64,000 nucleotides of DNA from QKTW01 sp052161885 (lineage in GTDB: Bacteria; Bacteroidota; Bacteroidia; Chitinophagales; Chitinophagaceae), in NCBI GenBank assembly GCA_052161885.1, contig CP197396.1, positions 4,154,001 to 4,218,000 of the forward strand. The letters are read 5' to 3'. The notes beneath the pieces are model-generated. The model saw nothing but the letters and a program-made list of their open reading frames with translations, did no database searches and had not been told where the DNA came from. The position numbers and the translations under genes are program-made. Shown piece by piece: positions 19,195-27,863 of the stretch; the stretch's first letter is position 1, and each line of letters starts with the position of its first letter.

Positions 19195-19494
19195 AGTTCC
19201 TTCCACTTCTACTCTCTGTATTACGCTCCAGGCCTGCGGCTTGTCTTCAAACAAAGCCTTTGTACGCGACCATGTATCCTTAAAGAAATCTGAAAAACGG
19301 TAATGATCCAGTGCCGCTTCCGACTCCCATTTACTATAGGTGAAGAATATATTTTTGTTGTGCGCATCCTGCCATAGCTCCAGGTGCCTGCATCCGTTAA
19401 AGTTGCGGATCTGTTGTTTGCGCTGCTCAAACAATTCAAGAAAATTATTTACCTCATTGTTCCGGAAAGCCATCTGAACAATACGCACTATCAT
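19189..19494 (-). CDS. Antibiotic-biosynthesis-monooxygenase-fold (ABM) protein
   Basis: 101 aa from ATG 19494. The sequence MIVRIVQMAFRNNEV, the GCRHLELWQD strand and FFTYSKWESEAALDHYR match the small dimeric ferredoxin-like ABM fold, used for haem or quinone oxidation. The ATG overlaps the stop of the upstream DUF62 gene in ATGA, indicating translational coupling. The physiological substrate is unknown. Confidence 0.85.
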   Translation of the reverse strand: MIVRIVQMAFRNNEVNNFLELFEQRKQQIRNFNGCRHLELWQDAHNKNIFFTYSKWESEAALDHYRFSDFFKDTWSRTKALFEDKPQAWSVIQRVEVEGTN

Positions 19495-20285
19495 CCGAAG
19501 TATATTTTTATGGTTTTGTAAAGCAGGTCCTGATCCCGATATAGCTTCAGGCCAAAAAGACTGGCTGCATTGCCCCTGTTGATGGCAATTTCCAGGAAGC
19601 CGGTAGCATTGAAACGGCATAGTTTCTCACCTTTGGCCACGTTAAAATAATGAGTGCTGATCTGTGTAATTTCTTCGTCGCGCATAAACTCAATGCGGAA
19701 CGGGCGTCCTTTCCCGATTGTTTCAAACTGCTCCCTGTTGATGTTAAGCACTACATTCTCAAACCGGTCGATATGAATAACCTGGCATTCTACTGTATGG
19801 TCTTCAATGCGTGGCTGCCAATGTACCGGTGCTGTCTGTATGCGGCAGGGAACGAGGTCCGGAGCATTTTGACCGCTGGTCTGCAGTGTACGGATAGTCT
19901 TGCCGATTGCATGCAGCCAGTCATGAAACACACCGTCCGATTCCATTTCAAAGCAACACCATACCGTCTCTACCTGCTCGCCGAAAGCAAGTGCCAGCAC
20001 GCCGTTATCGGGTGCTAGAAAATAATGGCCGTCTTTCTCACAAAGCAGAAGCCTCGGTTTGCGGTCGTAGAATACATCAAACAACAGCACATGACAGGTG
20101 CCTTTCGGGAAATGACGGTATGCCGCGAGTGTAAGGTATGCTGCCTGTTGCAGGTGGTATGGTTCTACCAGGTGAGAAATATCTACCAGGGAAGCATCAG
20201 GCATATGTTGCATCAGAATGCCTTTGGCCGAAGCCACTGAAGCATCCTGCAAACCGAAATCAGAAAGAAGGGTAATACAACTCAT
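19491..20285 (-). CDS. SAM hydroxide adenosyltransferase (DUF62 family)
   Basis: 264 aa from ATG 20285; a longer TTG start exists but is unlikely. DUF62 proteins hydrolyse S-adenosylmethionine to adenosine and methionine and are related to fluorinases. The opening ITLLSDFGLQD and GHYFLAPDNGVLALAF identify the family. The canonical VVDPGVGT loop is replaced by LFDVFYDRKPR, keeping the Asp but losing the glycine loop, as seems common in Bacteroidota members (from memory). It is followed, with overlap, by the ABM gene. Confidence 0.82.
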   Translation of the reverse strand: MSCITLLSDFGLQDASVASAKGILMQHMPDASLVDISHLVEPYHLQQAAYLTLAAYRHFPKGTCHVLLFDVFYDRKPRLLLCEKDGHYFLAPDNGVLALAFGEQVETVWCCFEMESDGVFHDWLHAIGKTIRTLQTSGQNAPDLVPCRIQTAPVHWQPRIEDHTVECQVIHIDRFENVVLNINREQFETIGKGRPFRIEFMRDEEITQISTHYFNVAKGEKLCRFNATGFLEIAINRGNAASLFGLKLYRDQDLLYKTIKIYFG

Positions 20286-20449
20286 ACCGCGCGGTGACAA
20301 AAGTACTCAGCATTGGTGGCAACGCCAAGTAACTATGTGGTTATGTAAAAAATATTTTAATTCCATGGCCGGTAATAAAATATTCCATTGTCAGAATCGT
20401 TATTATGATACTTGATTAACTTTACGTGCCTAATACGCGTTATACCTTC

Positions 20450-21931
20450 ATGCGGATAAAATATTCTTCCATACTTATACTATCTGTTGTAACACTTGTG
20501 TTGCTGTTCAGTTCATGTAAAAAAGATAAGCTGCTGACAAGCGGCGGCAGCCTTAAGTTTTCGGTAGATACACTGATGTTTGATACTGTTTTTACAGCTC
20601 AGGCCAGCTTTACACTTTCGGTCAAAATATTTAATGAACAGAACCAGAAAATAAACATCAGTTCTGTACGCCTTCAGAATGGCGGCAGTTCTTTTTTTAA
20701 TCTTAACGTAGACGGTTTTCCGGGTAACAATATTTCAAATCTTGAACTGGCGGCACATGACAGCATCTATGTATTTGCAACTGTGAATATTGATCCCACC
20801 AATGAAAACAATCCGTTCCTGATCGAAGACAAGCTTATTGCCACGCTGAACGGAAAAGATTTTTCCATTCCGGTAGAAGCCTTTGGACAGAATGCGCACT
20901 ATATAGTGGACAGCACGCTCACTAAATACGGAGGAACAATCACCTGGCTTACCGACAAGCCTTATGTCATCCTTCACAATGCACTCGTTGATTCTGCTAC
21001 AACGCTGGTGATACCGCCACGGTGCCGCATTTACATGAATGCAGATTCGCGTTTGCTGGTAGATGGTACTTTGATAGCCGATGCACCGACAAAAGCAGAC
21101 AGTATTGTCTTCCAGGGCGACCGTCTTGACAGGGCTTACTTTGGCGGCGATCTGCCGGGCGAATGGGGCGGCCTGTATTATACGCAGAACAGCACCGGAA
21201 ATGTGCTGAACCACGTAGTGCTCAAAAATTGCGGAAACAGTACAACCATTGCAGGAATAGGTACTTTTCAGCCGGCAGCCATACAGGTGAATGGTACAGG
21301 TGTTTCTGCAGCTACGCCACAGCTTACAATGAAACATACGATCGTGCAGAATGCAATAGGATTTGGCCTGCTGTGTTTTGCTGCAAATAATGTAGTAGCT
21401 GAAAACTGCCTGATACATACAACAGGTGCACAGGCCATGGCGCTGTTGCAGGGCGGCAATTATACGATTACCAACTGCAGCTTTATAAATTACAAACCTG
21501 TTTCTGTAAGCCACACAGACAATCCTACCATCGCCGTTCGCAATTATTTTGATACAAGCGATGCCGGCTATATTCCGGGTAATCTCAATGCAGTGCTTAC
21601 AAATTGCCTTGTCTACGGCTCCCTGCAGGATGAAGTACTGGCTCAGAAAAAAGGTACTGCAACCTACAATGTCCAGTTTCTTAATTGTGCACTTACAACT
21701 TCACAAAGCACAGATGCTATTGATGCATCGACAGTGCTGAACAGTGCCTGTATTTTTAACCAGGATGCCCAGCTTACTGATTATGCCAAATGGGACTTCC
21801 GGCCGAAAGCCTCTTCTCCTCTTGCCGGTGCGGGTACTAATACCGGCGCGGCTGCAGGCATCACCGATGATCTGAATGGAGATGGAAGGAATATTCCGCT
21901 GGATATCGGGTGTTATAATCACACTCCATAG
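20450..21931 (+). CDS. Lipoprotein with right-handed parallel beta-helix
   Basis: 493 aa from ATG 20450 (a GTG at 20426 is also in frame). The signal peptide ends in the lipobox LLFSSC, so it is lipid-anchored. The middle and C-terminal parts show the loose repeats of a right-handed beta-helix, with recurring short strands and Asn turns (LNHVVLKNCGN, AENCLIHTTGAQ, TNCSFINY, LTNCLVYGS). Such proteins are often surface adhesins or polysaccharide-active enzymes, but no catalytic motif is seen. It ends with DLNGDGRNIPLDIGCY, a common closing of this family in Bacteroidota. Confidence 0.8.
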   Translation: MRIKYSSILILSVVTLVLLFSSCKKDKLLTSGGSLKFSVDTLMFDTVFTAQASFTLSVKIFNEQNQKINISSVRLQNGGSSFFNLNVDGFPGNNISNLELAAHDSIYVFATVNIDPTNENNPFLIEDKLIATLNGKDFSIPVEAFGQNAHYIVDSTLTKYGGTITWLTDKPYVILHNALVDSATTLVIPPRCRIYMNADSRLLVDGTLIADAPTKADSIVFQGDRLDRAYFGGDLPGEWGGLYYTQNSTGNVLNHVVLKNCGNSTTIAGIGTFQPAAIQVNGTGVSAATPQLTMKHTIVQNAIGFGLLCFAANNVVAENCLIHTTGAQAMALLQGGNYTITNCSFINYKPVSVSHTDNPTIAVRNYFDTSDAGYIPGNLNAVLTNCLVYGSLQDEVLAQKKGTATYNVQFLNCALTTSQSTDAIDASTVLNSACIFNQDAQLTDYAKWDFRPKASSPLAGAGTNTGAAAGITDDLNGDGRNIPLDIGCYNHTP

Positions 21932-21946
21932 CAGAACGCTGTAGTG

Positions 21947-22444
21947 TTACCGCTCCAGCTGTGTAACCAGCATTTTGCGCGCAAAATGTATCCTGCTTTT
22001 AATAGTGCCGAGTGGTTCATGCAGCAGGTCTGCAATCTCCTGGTATTTATAGCCGATGTAATGCAGCTCAAATGCAATCCGGAAAATCGCCGGCAGTGAT
22101 TCTACCGCATTTTTAATTTCTCCCATTCTTATATGCGCCAAACCTTCATTTACAGCTGTTCTGCCGGTATGGTACATATATAGTTCTGTAGGCGCAGGGC
22201 TTTCTACTTTAATAAACCTGCGATTGCGCCGGTAATTATTAATGAAAATATTGCGCATAATAGTGTACAGCCATGCTTTCAGGTTGGTGCCAAACTGGTA
22301 TTTTTCCCTGTTCAGCAAGGCGCGCATCATTGTTTCCTGGAATAAATCATTTGCATCCTCGGGGTTGTGTGTGAGGGAAATGGCATAAGGCCTTAAAAAA
22401 TCACCATGACTCACCACTACTGTATCGAAATCAGCTGCAGTCAT
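21947..22444 (-). CDS. RNA polymerase ECF-type sigma factor
   Basis: 165 aa from ATG 22444 (MTAADFDTVVV); the frame is open further upstream but that part does not look like protein. Region 2 is clear in PEDANDLFQETMMRAL and WLYTIMRNIFINNYRR, and region 4 in IGYKYQEIADLLHEPLGTIKSRIHFARK. No anti-sigma gene is adjacent. It is the last gene of a minus-strand series beginning with the polymerase-like membrane protein and including a CarH-type regulator, so it may respond to light or oxidative stress. That is inference from position. Confidence 0.93.
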   Translation of the reverse strand: MTAADFDTVVVSHGDFLRPYAISLTHNPEDANDLFQETMMRALLNREKYQFGTNLKAWLYTIMRNIFINNYRRNRRFIKVESPAPTELYMYHTGRTAVNEGLAHIRMGEIKNAVESLPAIFRIAFELHYIGYKYQEIADLLHEPLGTIKSRIHFARKMLVTQLER

Positions 22445-22648
22445 TTGTTTAATTTTTATTGCTATGAAGTTAAACGAAATGTTTTTTGGTGAGCATAGAT
22501 TTTGTTTATCAACTGTACTGAGATATTTAAACAAAACTGTTCTGCATGAACAGAAAGGAGTATATACGTACAATGCCCAAAAAAGGTTTTAGGGAAATGA
22601 TTTTTCCGGAAATTTTTTCCATGGGGCATTCTGTTTGAGAGCAGAATA

Positions 22649-23533
22649 TCAGATATGTATGATTGTATCTCTTACTTCCTGCAGACTGTGAAGAAATCTG
22701 GTATTGGCAGCCGGAGCATATTTTTTATTGCGCAGCATACTCCCCGAGATGTAAATTCTGGCGTTAGCAAATTCCTGCGCCACGCGCTGAATGTATTTTC
22801 CGCAATCAAATTCGCCGGCTGCAGAAGTGAGGTGCATATAAATGCTCTGCGGCTTTAATGTATTATACACGTGGATGGCATCGGAAAGAGGTGTATTGGG
22901 TCCGAGATAAACGGCATTTTTTCCGGATTTGCGCAGCAGGTAGAAAACATACATCAGGCCTATATCGTGGATTTCTCCTTCGGGGAGAAAGAGTAAAACG
23001 CATGCCTGCTCGCTGCCATTTACCGGGAAAGGAAGCTGTTCTATAGCCAGCGCGAGCTTGCGGTATATGACATTGCTTACGAGATGTTCCTGGGCGGGCA
23101 GCAGATGGTCTGTAAGCCACATAAGACCTACCTTCTCCAAAAAGAGGAAAATCAACTGTTCTACAGCCTGCTCTATCCCGTTTTTGTGTATGTAATTATT
23201 CAGTAACTGCTCAAAACCGATCATATCCATTGCCAGGGCTGCTTCCAGCAGGTCATTTGACAATACCTGCAGCCTGAATTCCTTATCAGCAATTTTGTCG
23301 ATAAGGGAAGCCATCTCCTCCTCCTGCATCTGGTGGATTCGTGAGATCTTATACCCATAGTCATTCAGCAGTGCCACTTTGAGTGCCAGCTTCAGGTCGT
23401 CCGCGTCGTAATAGCGGATATTGGTGGGTGTGCGTTTGGGCTGCAGGATGCCGTAACGCTGTTCCCAGATACGTATCGTATGCGCTTTTATTCCCGTAAG
23501 GTTTTCAATATCCCGGATACTGAATCGGTTCAT
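22649..23533 (-). CDS. MerR-family regulator with cobalamin-binding domain (CarH-like)
   Basis: 294 aa from ATG 23533. Residues 3-28 form the MerR winged helix (FSIRDIENLTGIKAHTIRIW). The C-terminal half has the B12 features: the W-x9-E-H cap motif (Trp139, Glu149, His150) and the lower-ligand motif E-x-H-x-x-G (Glu187, His189, Gly192). In CarH of Thermus, adenosylcobalamin bound this way makes a dark repressor tetramer that falls apart in light. The Thermus residue directly after the Trp that forms the bis-His lock is Leu140 here; His143 is nearby. Upstream is an SRPBCC gene and downstream an ECF sigma gene, a gene set often linked to carotenoid clusters, but no crt genes are in the window. 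Confidence 0.9.
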   Translation of the reverse strand: MNRFSIRDIENLTGIKAHTIRIWEQRYGILQPKRTPTNIRYYDADDLKLALKVALLNDYGYKISRIHQMQEEEMASLIDKIADKEFRLQVLSNDLLEAALAMDMIGFEQLLNNYIHKNGIEQAVEQLIFLFLEKVGLMWLTDHLLPAQEHLVSNVIYRKLALAIEQLPFPVNGSEQACVLLFLPEGEIHDIGLMYVFYLLRKSGKNAVYLGPNTPLSDAIHVYNTLKPQSIYMHLTSAAGEFDCGKYIQRVAQEFANARIYISGSMLRNKKYAPAANTRFLHSLQEVRDTIIHI

Positions 23534-23601
23534 ATTTGCTGAAATAATCACGCTGCATCATTTCTCATGGAAACAACCGGCGCTTATAAAGGTTTGACTG
23601 T

Positions 23602-24066
23602 TTAAATATTTCCGAACAATTCACTGATTTTCTTAAACCTGTAATCAAATATATCCTCAAGTCTGCGCTTTACAAACAATCTGTGGGCAATTGTTCCGAA
23701 AAGAGAAAGCGGGAGTTGATAATGGACAATGTCAGTCATTAATGTGCCGTGTATAGTAGCAGCAAAATGATGCTGATGATGCCAGAGACGATAAGGACCA
23801 CGGCGTTGCTCATCTACAAACAGCTTTCCGGGCATCACATGGGTAATTTCTGTCATCCAGAATAAAGGTATACCGAGAACAGGCGATACTTTGTATGTAA
23901 TTATCTGCCCGGGGTATATTTCATCCGGAAGCGGCCCTGATGTTGTTCTGAAATTCATATAGGAAGGAGTAAGCACATCGAGGTTGTTGGGATGAGAGAA
24001 AAAATCCCATAACGCGTCAACAGGTACTGGTATATGCTGTGTTCTCACAAGACGATGAACGGCCAT
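23602..24066 (-). CDS. SRPBCC-fold ligand-binding protein
   Basis: 154 aa from ATG 24066 (MAVHRLVRTQHIPVPVDALWDFF). The pattern of an N-terminal strand, VDALWDFFSHPNNLDVLTP, the ITYKVSPVLGIPLFWMTEITHV strands and a C-terminal helix with RRLEDIFDYRFKKI matches polyketide-cyclase/START-like proteins (COG4276 group). Members often sit beside CarH-like regulators and sometimes in carotenoid clusters; their ligand is unknown. It lies 69 bases upstream of the MerR gene, same strand. Confidence 0.82.
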   Translation of the reverse strand: MAVHRLVRTQHIPVPVDALWDFFSHPNNLDVLTPSYMNFRTTSGPLPDEIYPGQIITYKVSPVLGIPLFWMTEITHVMPGKLFVDEQRRGPYRLWHHQHHFAATIHGTLMTDIVHYQLPLSLFGTIAHRLFVKRRLEDIFDYRFKKISELFGNI

Positions 24067-24110
24067 CAGGTAACAGATTATCTTCGATAACAATAAGCAA
24101 TACAAAAGGT

Positions 24111-25493
24111 TCAGACCGCCGTTTTTCTGACATGCAGCAGCCAGTGAAGCGCATATCCTGAAATGCAGAAGCCGGTAAGATAGGCCAGAGATGACATCAG
24201 GTCTCCGCGAAGCACAAAAAAGAACAGTATTAATGCTGCCGGGTAAAATATGTGGGCATACGTTGGTTCTGCGGGCTGTTCTTCTTTCCTGCGCCAGTAG
24301 TAAATGTCATAATAGGTAGTAATAACAGTCATTACTGCAATAAAGATAACAGCGCCTGCCAGGCCAAAATTTATAATTCCTTCTGCGTAGAACGGACTGG
24401 AAATATTGTGAAATCCTGTAGCAGTAGGTTCATGTATCATGGCTCCGCTGCCTATTGGTTTGGTGGGCCAAATGCTGCGTGGGACAAAAAACAGCAGTGC
24501 ACCCAGCAGCTGGTAGCCATGTGAGGATCCGTTGGCTGCTACATATTCTATTGTATGGCATATGGAGGTGTAAGCATCAAAATCACCATAGATAAGTGCC
24601 TGTGCATATATCCCACGGACATCTTGCAGCAGGTCGAAGGTCTTTTGCGGCTCATAGCGGAGTAGCCCCAGCATAGGGTATATCACCAGGATCAGCAAAA
24701 TGAGTGATACAGCGAAGAAATACCTCTTCCGCAGCAGTGCGGTGCCGGATGTGATAAAAATAGCAATGTACAACGTTGCGGTAAGGTAACGGGGCAATGA
24801 CAAAGGAAAGTTTACGAACACGCAGCAGCCGATAATCCAGATAAGATGACCGAATGTGATCTGTTTTTTCCGGTATAGCCAGATGGCCAGCAGTGTAAAA
24901 TACATGATAATACCGCGCAGCGTCTTGTCGGCCAGAAGCAGTACGGTATCGCTGAATCGTGACGTCGCGAACGCATAGGAAAGCTGGCGGCTCCAAAGGT
25001 TTTTAAAACCAAAGATCCACACAATGGCAAGACATGCGAGTAGAAATATGGCCGTACCGGCTTTGTTAAAACGTTGTATAGAAATGACGTGTTTACTTAC
25101 CGGCGCACGGTTCTGCAGATTTTTATAGCTTATATTAAGCCAGATGCGCAAAACAGTGTAAACAATGTAACCTGCCAGTATAATACCATTGGCCCGGATA
25201 AATGTCGCTGGTTTTATATGGTCGTCCCAGGACATATGACCAATGTTGTACTGGTATGCGGGTATGATACCCAGGAAAACAATATTGAACACCCAGAAGA
25301 TCTTATTCAAGGAATAGGGCTGCGGATCGCTCCACAGGCACCAGGAACAATAACAGATATTCAAGAAAAAACCATATACGATCAGTTTGTCGTCCGTACC
25401 CGAAAAGCGGTAAGGAAGTATCAGAAGTATCCAGCATATAAGCGGTACCAGACTGAATAAAATAAGCTGTTTCCGGTATTCTTTTTTGTCCAT
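24111..25493 (-). CDS. O-antigen/oligosaccharide polymerase-like membrane protein
   Basis: 460 aa with about ten to twelve hydrophobic segments and a large extracytoplasmic loop around residues 300-370, the layout of Wzy/EpsG-type polymerases. The loop contains RSIWPTKPIGSG and, before the next helix, SSPFYAEGIINFGLAGA, which resembles the conserved loop of Bacteroidota O-antigen polymerases. Proteins of this type join lipid-linked repeat units at the periplasmic face. No other polysaccharide gene is adjacent; the neighbours are the CarH-like regulator genes. Assignment is by layout and motif. Confidence 0.7.
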   Translation of the reverse strand: MDKKEYRKQLILFSLVPLICWILLILPYRFSGTDDKLIVYGFFLNICYCSWCLWSDPQPYSLNKIFWVFNIVFLGIIPAYQYNIGHMSWDDHIKPATFIRANGIILAGYIVYTVLRIWLNISYKNLQNRAPVSKHVISIQRFNKAGTAIFLLACLAIVWIFGFKNLWSRQLSYAFATSRFSDTVLLLADKTLRGIIMYFTLLAIWLYRKKQITFGHLIWIIGCCVFVNFPLSLPRYLTATLYIAIFITSGTALLRKRYFFAVSLILLILVIYPMLGLLRYEPQKTFDLLQDVRGIYAQALIYGDFDAYTSICHTIEYVAANGSSHGYQLLGALLFFVPRSIWPTKPIGSGAMIHEPTATGFHNISSPFYAEGIINFGLAGAVIFIAVMTVITTYYDIYYWRRKEEQPAEPTYAHIFYPAALILFFFVLRGDLMSSLAYLTGFCISGYALHWLLHVRKTAV

Positions 25494-25633
25494 CAGTGCA
25501 ATAACGGGTAATGCAGGCTGTAAATATAACCGTATAAATCATTCGTGGGTTATCTATGCGCCTATCAGGCTAAGGCATACGGGCAGGAACCGAATATGCC
25601 GTAACTTTATTTACGTTTAAAAGAACTCAGACG

Positions 25634-26731
25634 ATGCGTGGCTTTCACTTTACAAAATTTAATCCGGAAGAAGATAATAAAACACCTTTTGAGCGCCTGC
25701 TGAACCTCTTTATGGAGTTGTTGCAATATACCAGCGGCGATGCTACAGAGGCGCTGGACTGGCTCACTCAGCTGGATCGTGAGCATAAGCTTACAGATGA
25801 TTCATATGGCATAGGCGATTTTATCGAAGACCTGAAAAAGAATGGGTATCTGCAGGAAGAGCAGCAGACCGGTATGTATAAAATTACTGCCAAATCGGAG
25901 CAGACCATCCGGCAGCGGTCGCTGGAAGAAATATTCGGCAAACTGAAGAAATCCAAAAGCGGCAATCACCAGGTTTACCGCAGCGGCCAGGGCGACGAAC
26001 TGAATCCGGAAATACGGCCTTATACATTTGGCGATACGCTGGAATCGATAGACTACACCGGCACGCTTAAAAATGCGTTTATCAATCATGGCGTACAACA
26101 GTTCTCGCTGCATGAGGACGACCTGGAAATACACGAAACCGATTTTAAATCGCAGACCTCTACAGTGCTGATGATAGATATTTCCCATTCTATGATCCTG
26201 TATGGCGAAGACCGCATCACGCCTGCCAAAAAAGTGGCAATGGCGTTAAGTGAACTGATCACAACCCGTTACCCGAAAGACACACTGGACATAGTAGTAT
26301 TTGGCAATGATGCCTGGCAGATAGAAATGAAGGACCTTCCCTACCTGCAGGTGGGACCTTTTCATACCAATACCGTTGCCGGGCTGGAGCTGGCTATGGA
26401 TTTACTGCGCCGCCGGAAGAATCCCAATAAGCAGATCTTCATGATCACAGACGGTAAGCCTACCTGCCTGAAGATTGGCAAGAAATATTATAAAAACAGT
26501 TTTGGGATAGACAGCAAAATACTGAACCGTACGCTGAACCTTGCCGGCCAGCTGCGCAAACTGAAGATACCGGTGATTACTTTCATGATCGCCCAGGATC
26601 CTTACCTGCAGTCGTTTGTACGCAACTTTACAGAAGTGAACAATGGCAAGGCGTTCTACAGCAGCCTTGATGGGTTGGGCGGGTTTGTGTTTGAAGATTA
26701 TGAGCGCAACAAGAAGAAGACCGTACGCTGA
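25634..26731 (+). CDS. VWA-domain protein (magnesium-chelatase-like)
   Basis: 365 aa. The N-terminal ~150 residues are helical and charged. The C-terminal von Willebrand A domain has the full metal site: D-x-S-x-S at Asp182-Ser186 (IDISHSMILYGED) and the later TDGKPT. Such proteins usually act with a MoxR/magnesium-chelatase-type AAA ATPase as a metal-dependent chaperone or complex-remodelling pair. No ATPase gene is next to it in this window. A hairpin terminator follows the stop. Confidence 0.85.
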   Translation: MRGFHFTKFNPEEDNKTPFERLLNLFMELLQYTSGDATEALDWLTQLDREHKLTDDSYGIGDFIEDLKKNGYLQEEQQTGMYKITAKSEQTIRQRSLEEIFGKLKKSKSGNHQVYRSGQGDELNPEIRPYTFGDTLESIDYTGTLKNAFINHGVQQFSLHEDDLEIHETDFKSQTSTVLMIDISHSMILYGEDRITPAKKVAMALSELITTRYPKDTLDIVVFGNDAWQIEMKDLPYLQVGPFHTNTVAGLELAMDLLRRRKNPNKQIFMITDGKPTCLKIGKKYYKNSFGIDSKILNRTLNLAGQLRKLKIPVITFMIAQDPYLQSFVRNFTEVNNGKAFYSSLDGLGGFVFEDYERNKKKTVR

Positions 26732-26745
26732 TGACTAAGAAATAA

Positions 26746-26771
26746 AAACGCCTGCAGCTGTGCAGGCGTTT
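26746..26771. terminator. Bidirectional terminator between VWA gene and pyrH
   Basis: An 11-bp stem (26746-26756 with 26761-26771) and a 4-base loop. The minus-strand side is followed by five Ts, fitting the end of pyrH; the plus side has a weaker T-tract for the VWA gene. Confidence 0.88.
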
Positions 26772-26796
26772 CTGTTTAAAATATGTAGTGGAGTTA

Positions 26797-27531
26797 TTAG
26801 TTCAGTATACTGTTGGTAACATTCTGCACCAGCGTGCCTACATGTTTACCGGTAACAACTTCCAGCAGGTTGCCGGTTTTATTCATGTCGAATACGATTA
26901 TCGGCAGGTTGTTTTCCTGGCAGAGTGTAAAAGCGGTCATGTCCATTACCTTCAGGCCTTTACCGATCACTTCGGCGAAGCTCAGGCTGTCGTATTTGGT
27001 GGCCGTAGGATCTTTTTCAGGATCAGCAGTGTAGATGCCATCTACACGTGTTCCCTTGAGTATCACATCTGCATTTATTTCAATGGCACGGAGCGAACCG
27101 GCGGTATCTGTGGTAAAATAAGGATTGCCGGTACCTGCGCCAAATATTACTACGCGGCCTTTTTCCAGGTGGCGTATCGCTTTACGGCGAATGTAAGGTT
27201 CGGCTATCTGTTCCATTTTAATAGCGCTCTGCAGCCGTGTATTTACACCTGCTTTTTCCAGCGCAGCCTGCAGTGCCATACCATTGATCATAGTAGCGAG
27301 CATGCCCATGTAGTCTCCCTGTGCACGTTCGATGCCGGTTTCGGCTTCATTCATACCGCGGTAGATGTTGCCGCCGCCGATTACTATAGCCACCTGTACC
27401 CCGAGGTCGGTAATGGCTTTGATGTCATTGGCATATTGTTCCAGCATTTGAGGAGCAATACCGAAGTTGCGGTCGCCCATCAGAGATTCGCCGGAAAGTT
27501 TGAGCAGGATGCGATTGTATTTAGGCAGCAT
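26797..27531 (-). CDS. pyrH: UMP kinase
   Basis: 244 aa. Phosphorylates UMP to UDP with ATP, feeding pyrimidine nucleotide pools. The amino-acid-kinase fold starts with YNRILLKLSGESL, has the phosphate loop VAIVIGGGNIYRG, and later VVIFGAGTGNPYFTTDTA, all characteristic of bacterial PyrH hexamers. Length is standard. In many Bacteroidota it sits near frr; that gene is not in this window. Confidence 0.97.
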   Translation of the reverse strand: MLPKYNRILLKLSGESLMGDRNFGIAPQMLEQYANDIKAITDLGVQVAIVIGGGNIYRGMNEAETGIERAQGDYMGMLATMINGMALQAALEKAGVNTRLQSAIKMEQIAEPYIRRKAIRHLEKGRVVIFGAGTGNPYFTTDTAGSLRAIEINADVILKGTRVDGIYTADPEKDPTATKYDSLSFAEVIGKGLKVMDMTAFTLCQENNLPIIVFDMNKTGNLLEVVTGKHVGTLVQNVTNSILN

Positions 27532-27540
27532 AAAGGCTGA

Positions 27541-27863
27541 ATTGATTTTGTGATTATATAAAGACAGGGAAAATACCGTTTACACCTGATTTCCGGTGCC
27601 GGTTTGTGACTGCAAAGAAAGAAAAAAAAAGTCATTGTCTGTTGAAACTTATTATCTCTGTTATAGGCATTTTCTACATATAGGTCAATTATCTGTTTTT
27701 ATGCCCACTCAGTAATACTTGAATCAAATTACAATTGCATAATGTAAAATTGGGCGGTGATATTTTACATTTATGTATTTTAGGTTTTCAATATTTCCAC
27801 ATATAAAATAACAAAAATGCCGGCACAACGCCGGCATTTTTTATGATATATCCTCAAAGCTGT
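27541..27863. other. Non-coding gap between pyrH and gcvT
   Basis: About 320 bases with no convincing gene. It is AT-rich and holds the pyrH leader region (nearest to 27541), an A-rich stretch near 27615-27630, and the gcvT terminator near 27814-27840. No RNA gene or repeat was recognised. Confidence 0.6.
27814..27840 (-). terminator. Rho-independent terminator of gcvT
   Basis: An 11-bp stem (27814-27824 with 27830-27840) around a 5-base loop, with T-rich sequence after it on the minus strand, 24 bases past the gcvT stop. Confidence 0.9.

Noticed and set aside
22628..22647. Terminator downstream of the MerR gene
   Set aside because: Only a 6-bp AT-containing stem with a poor T-tract; not strong enough to call.
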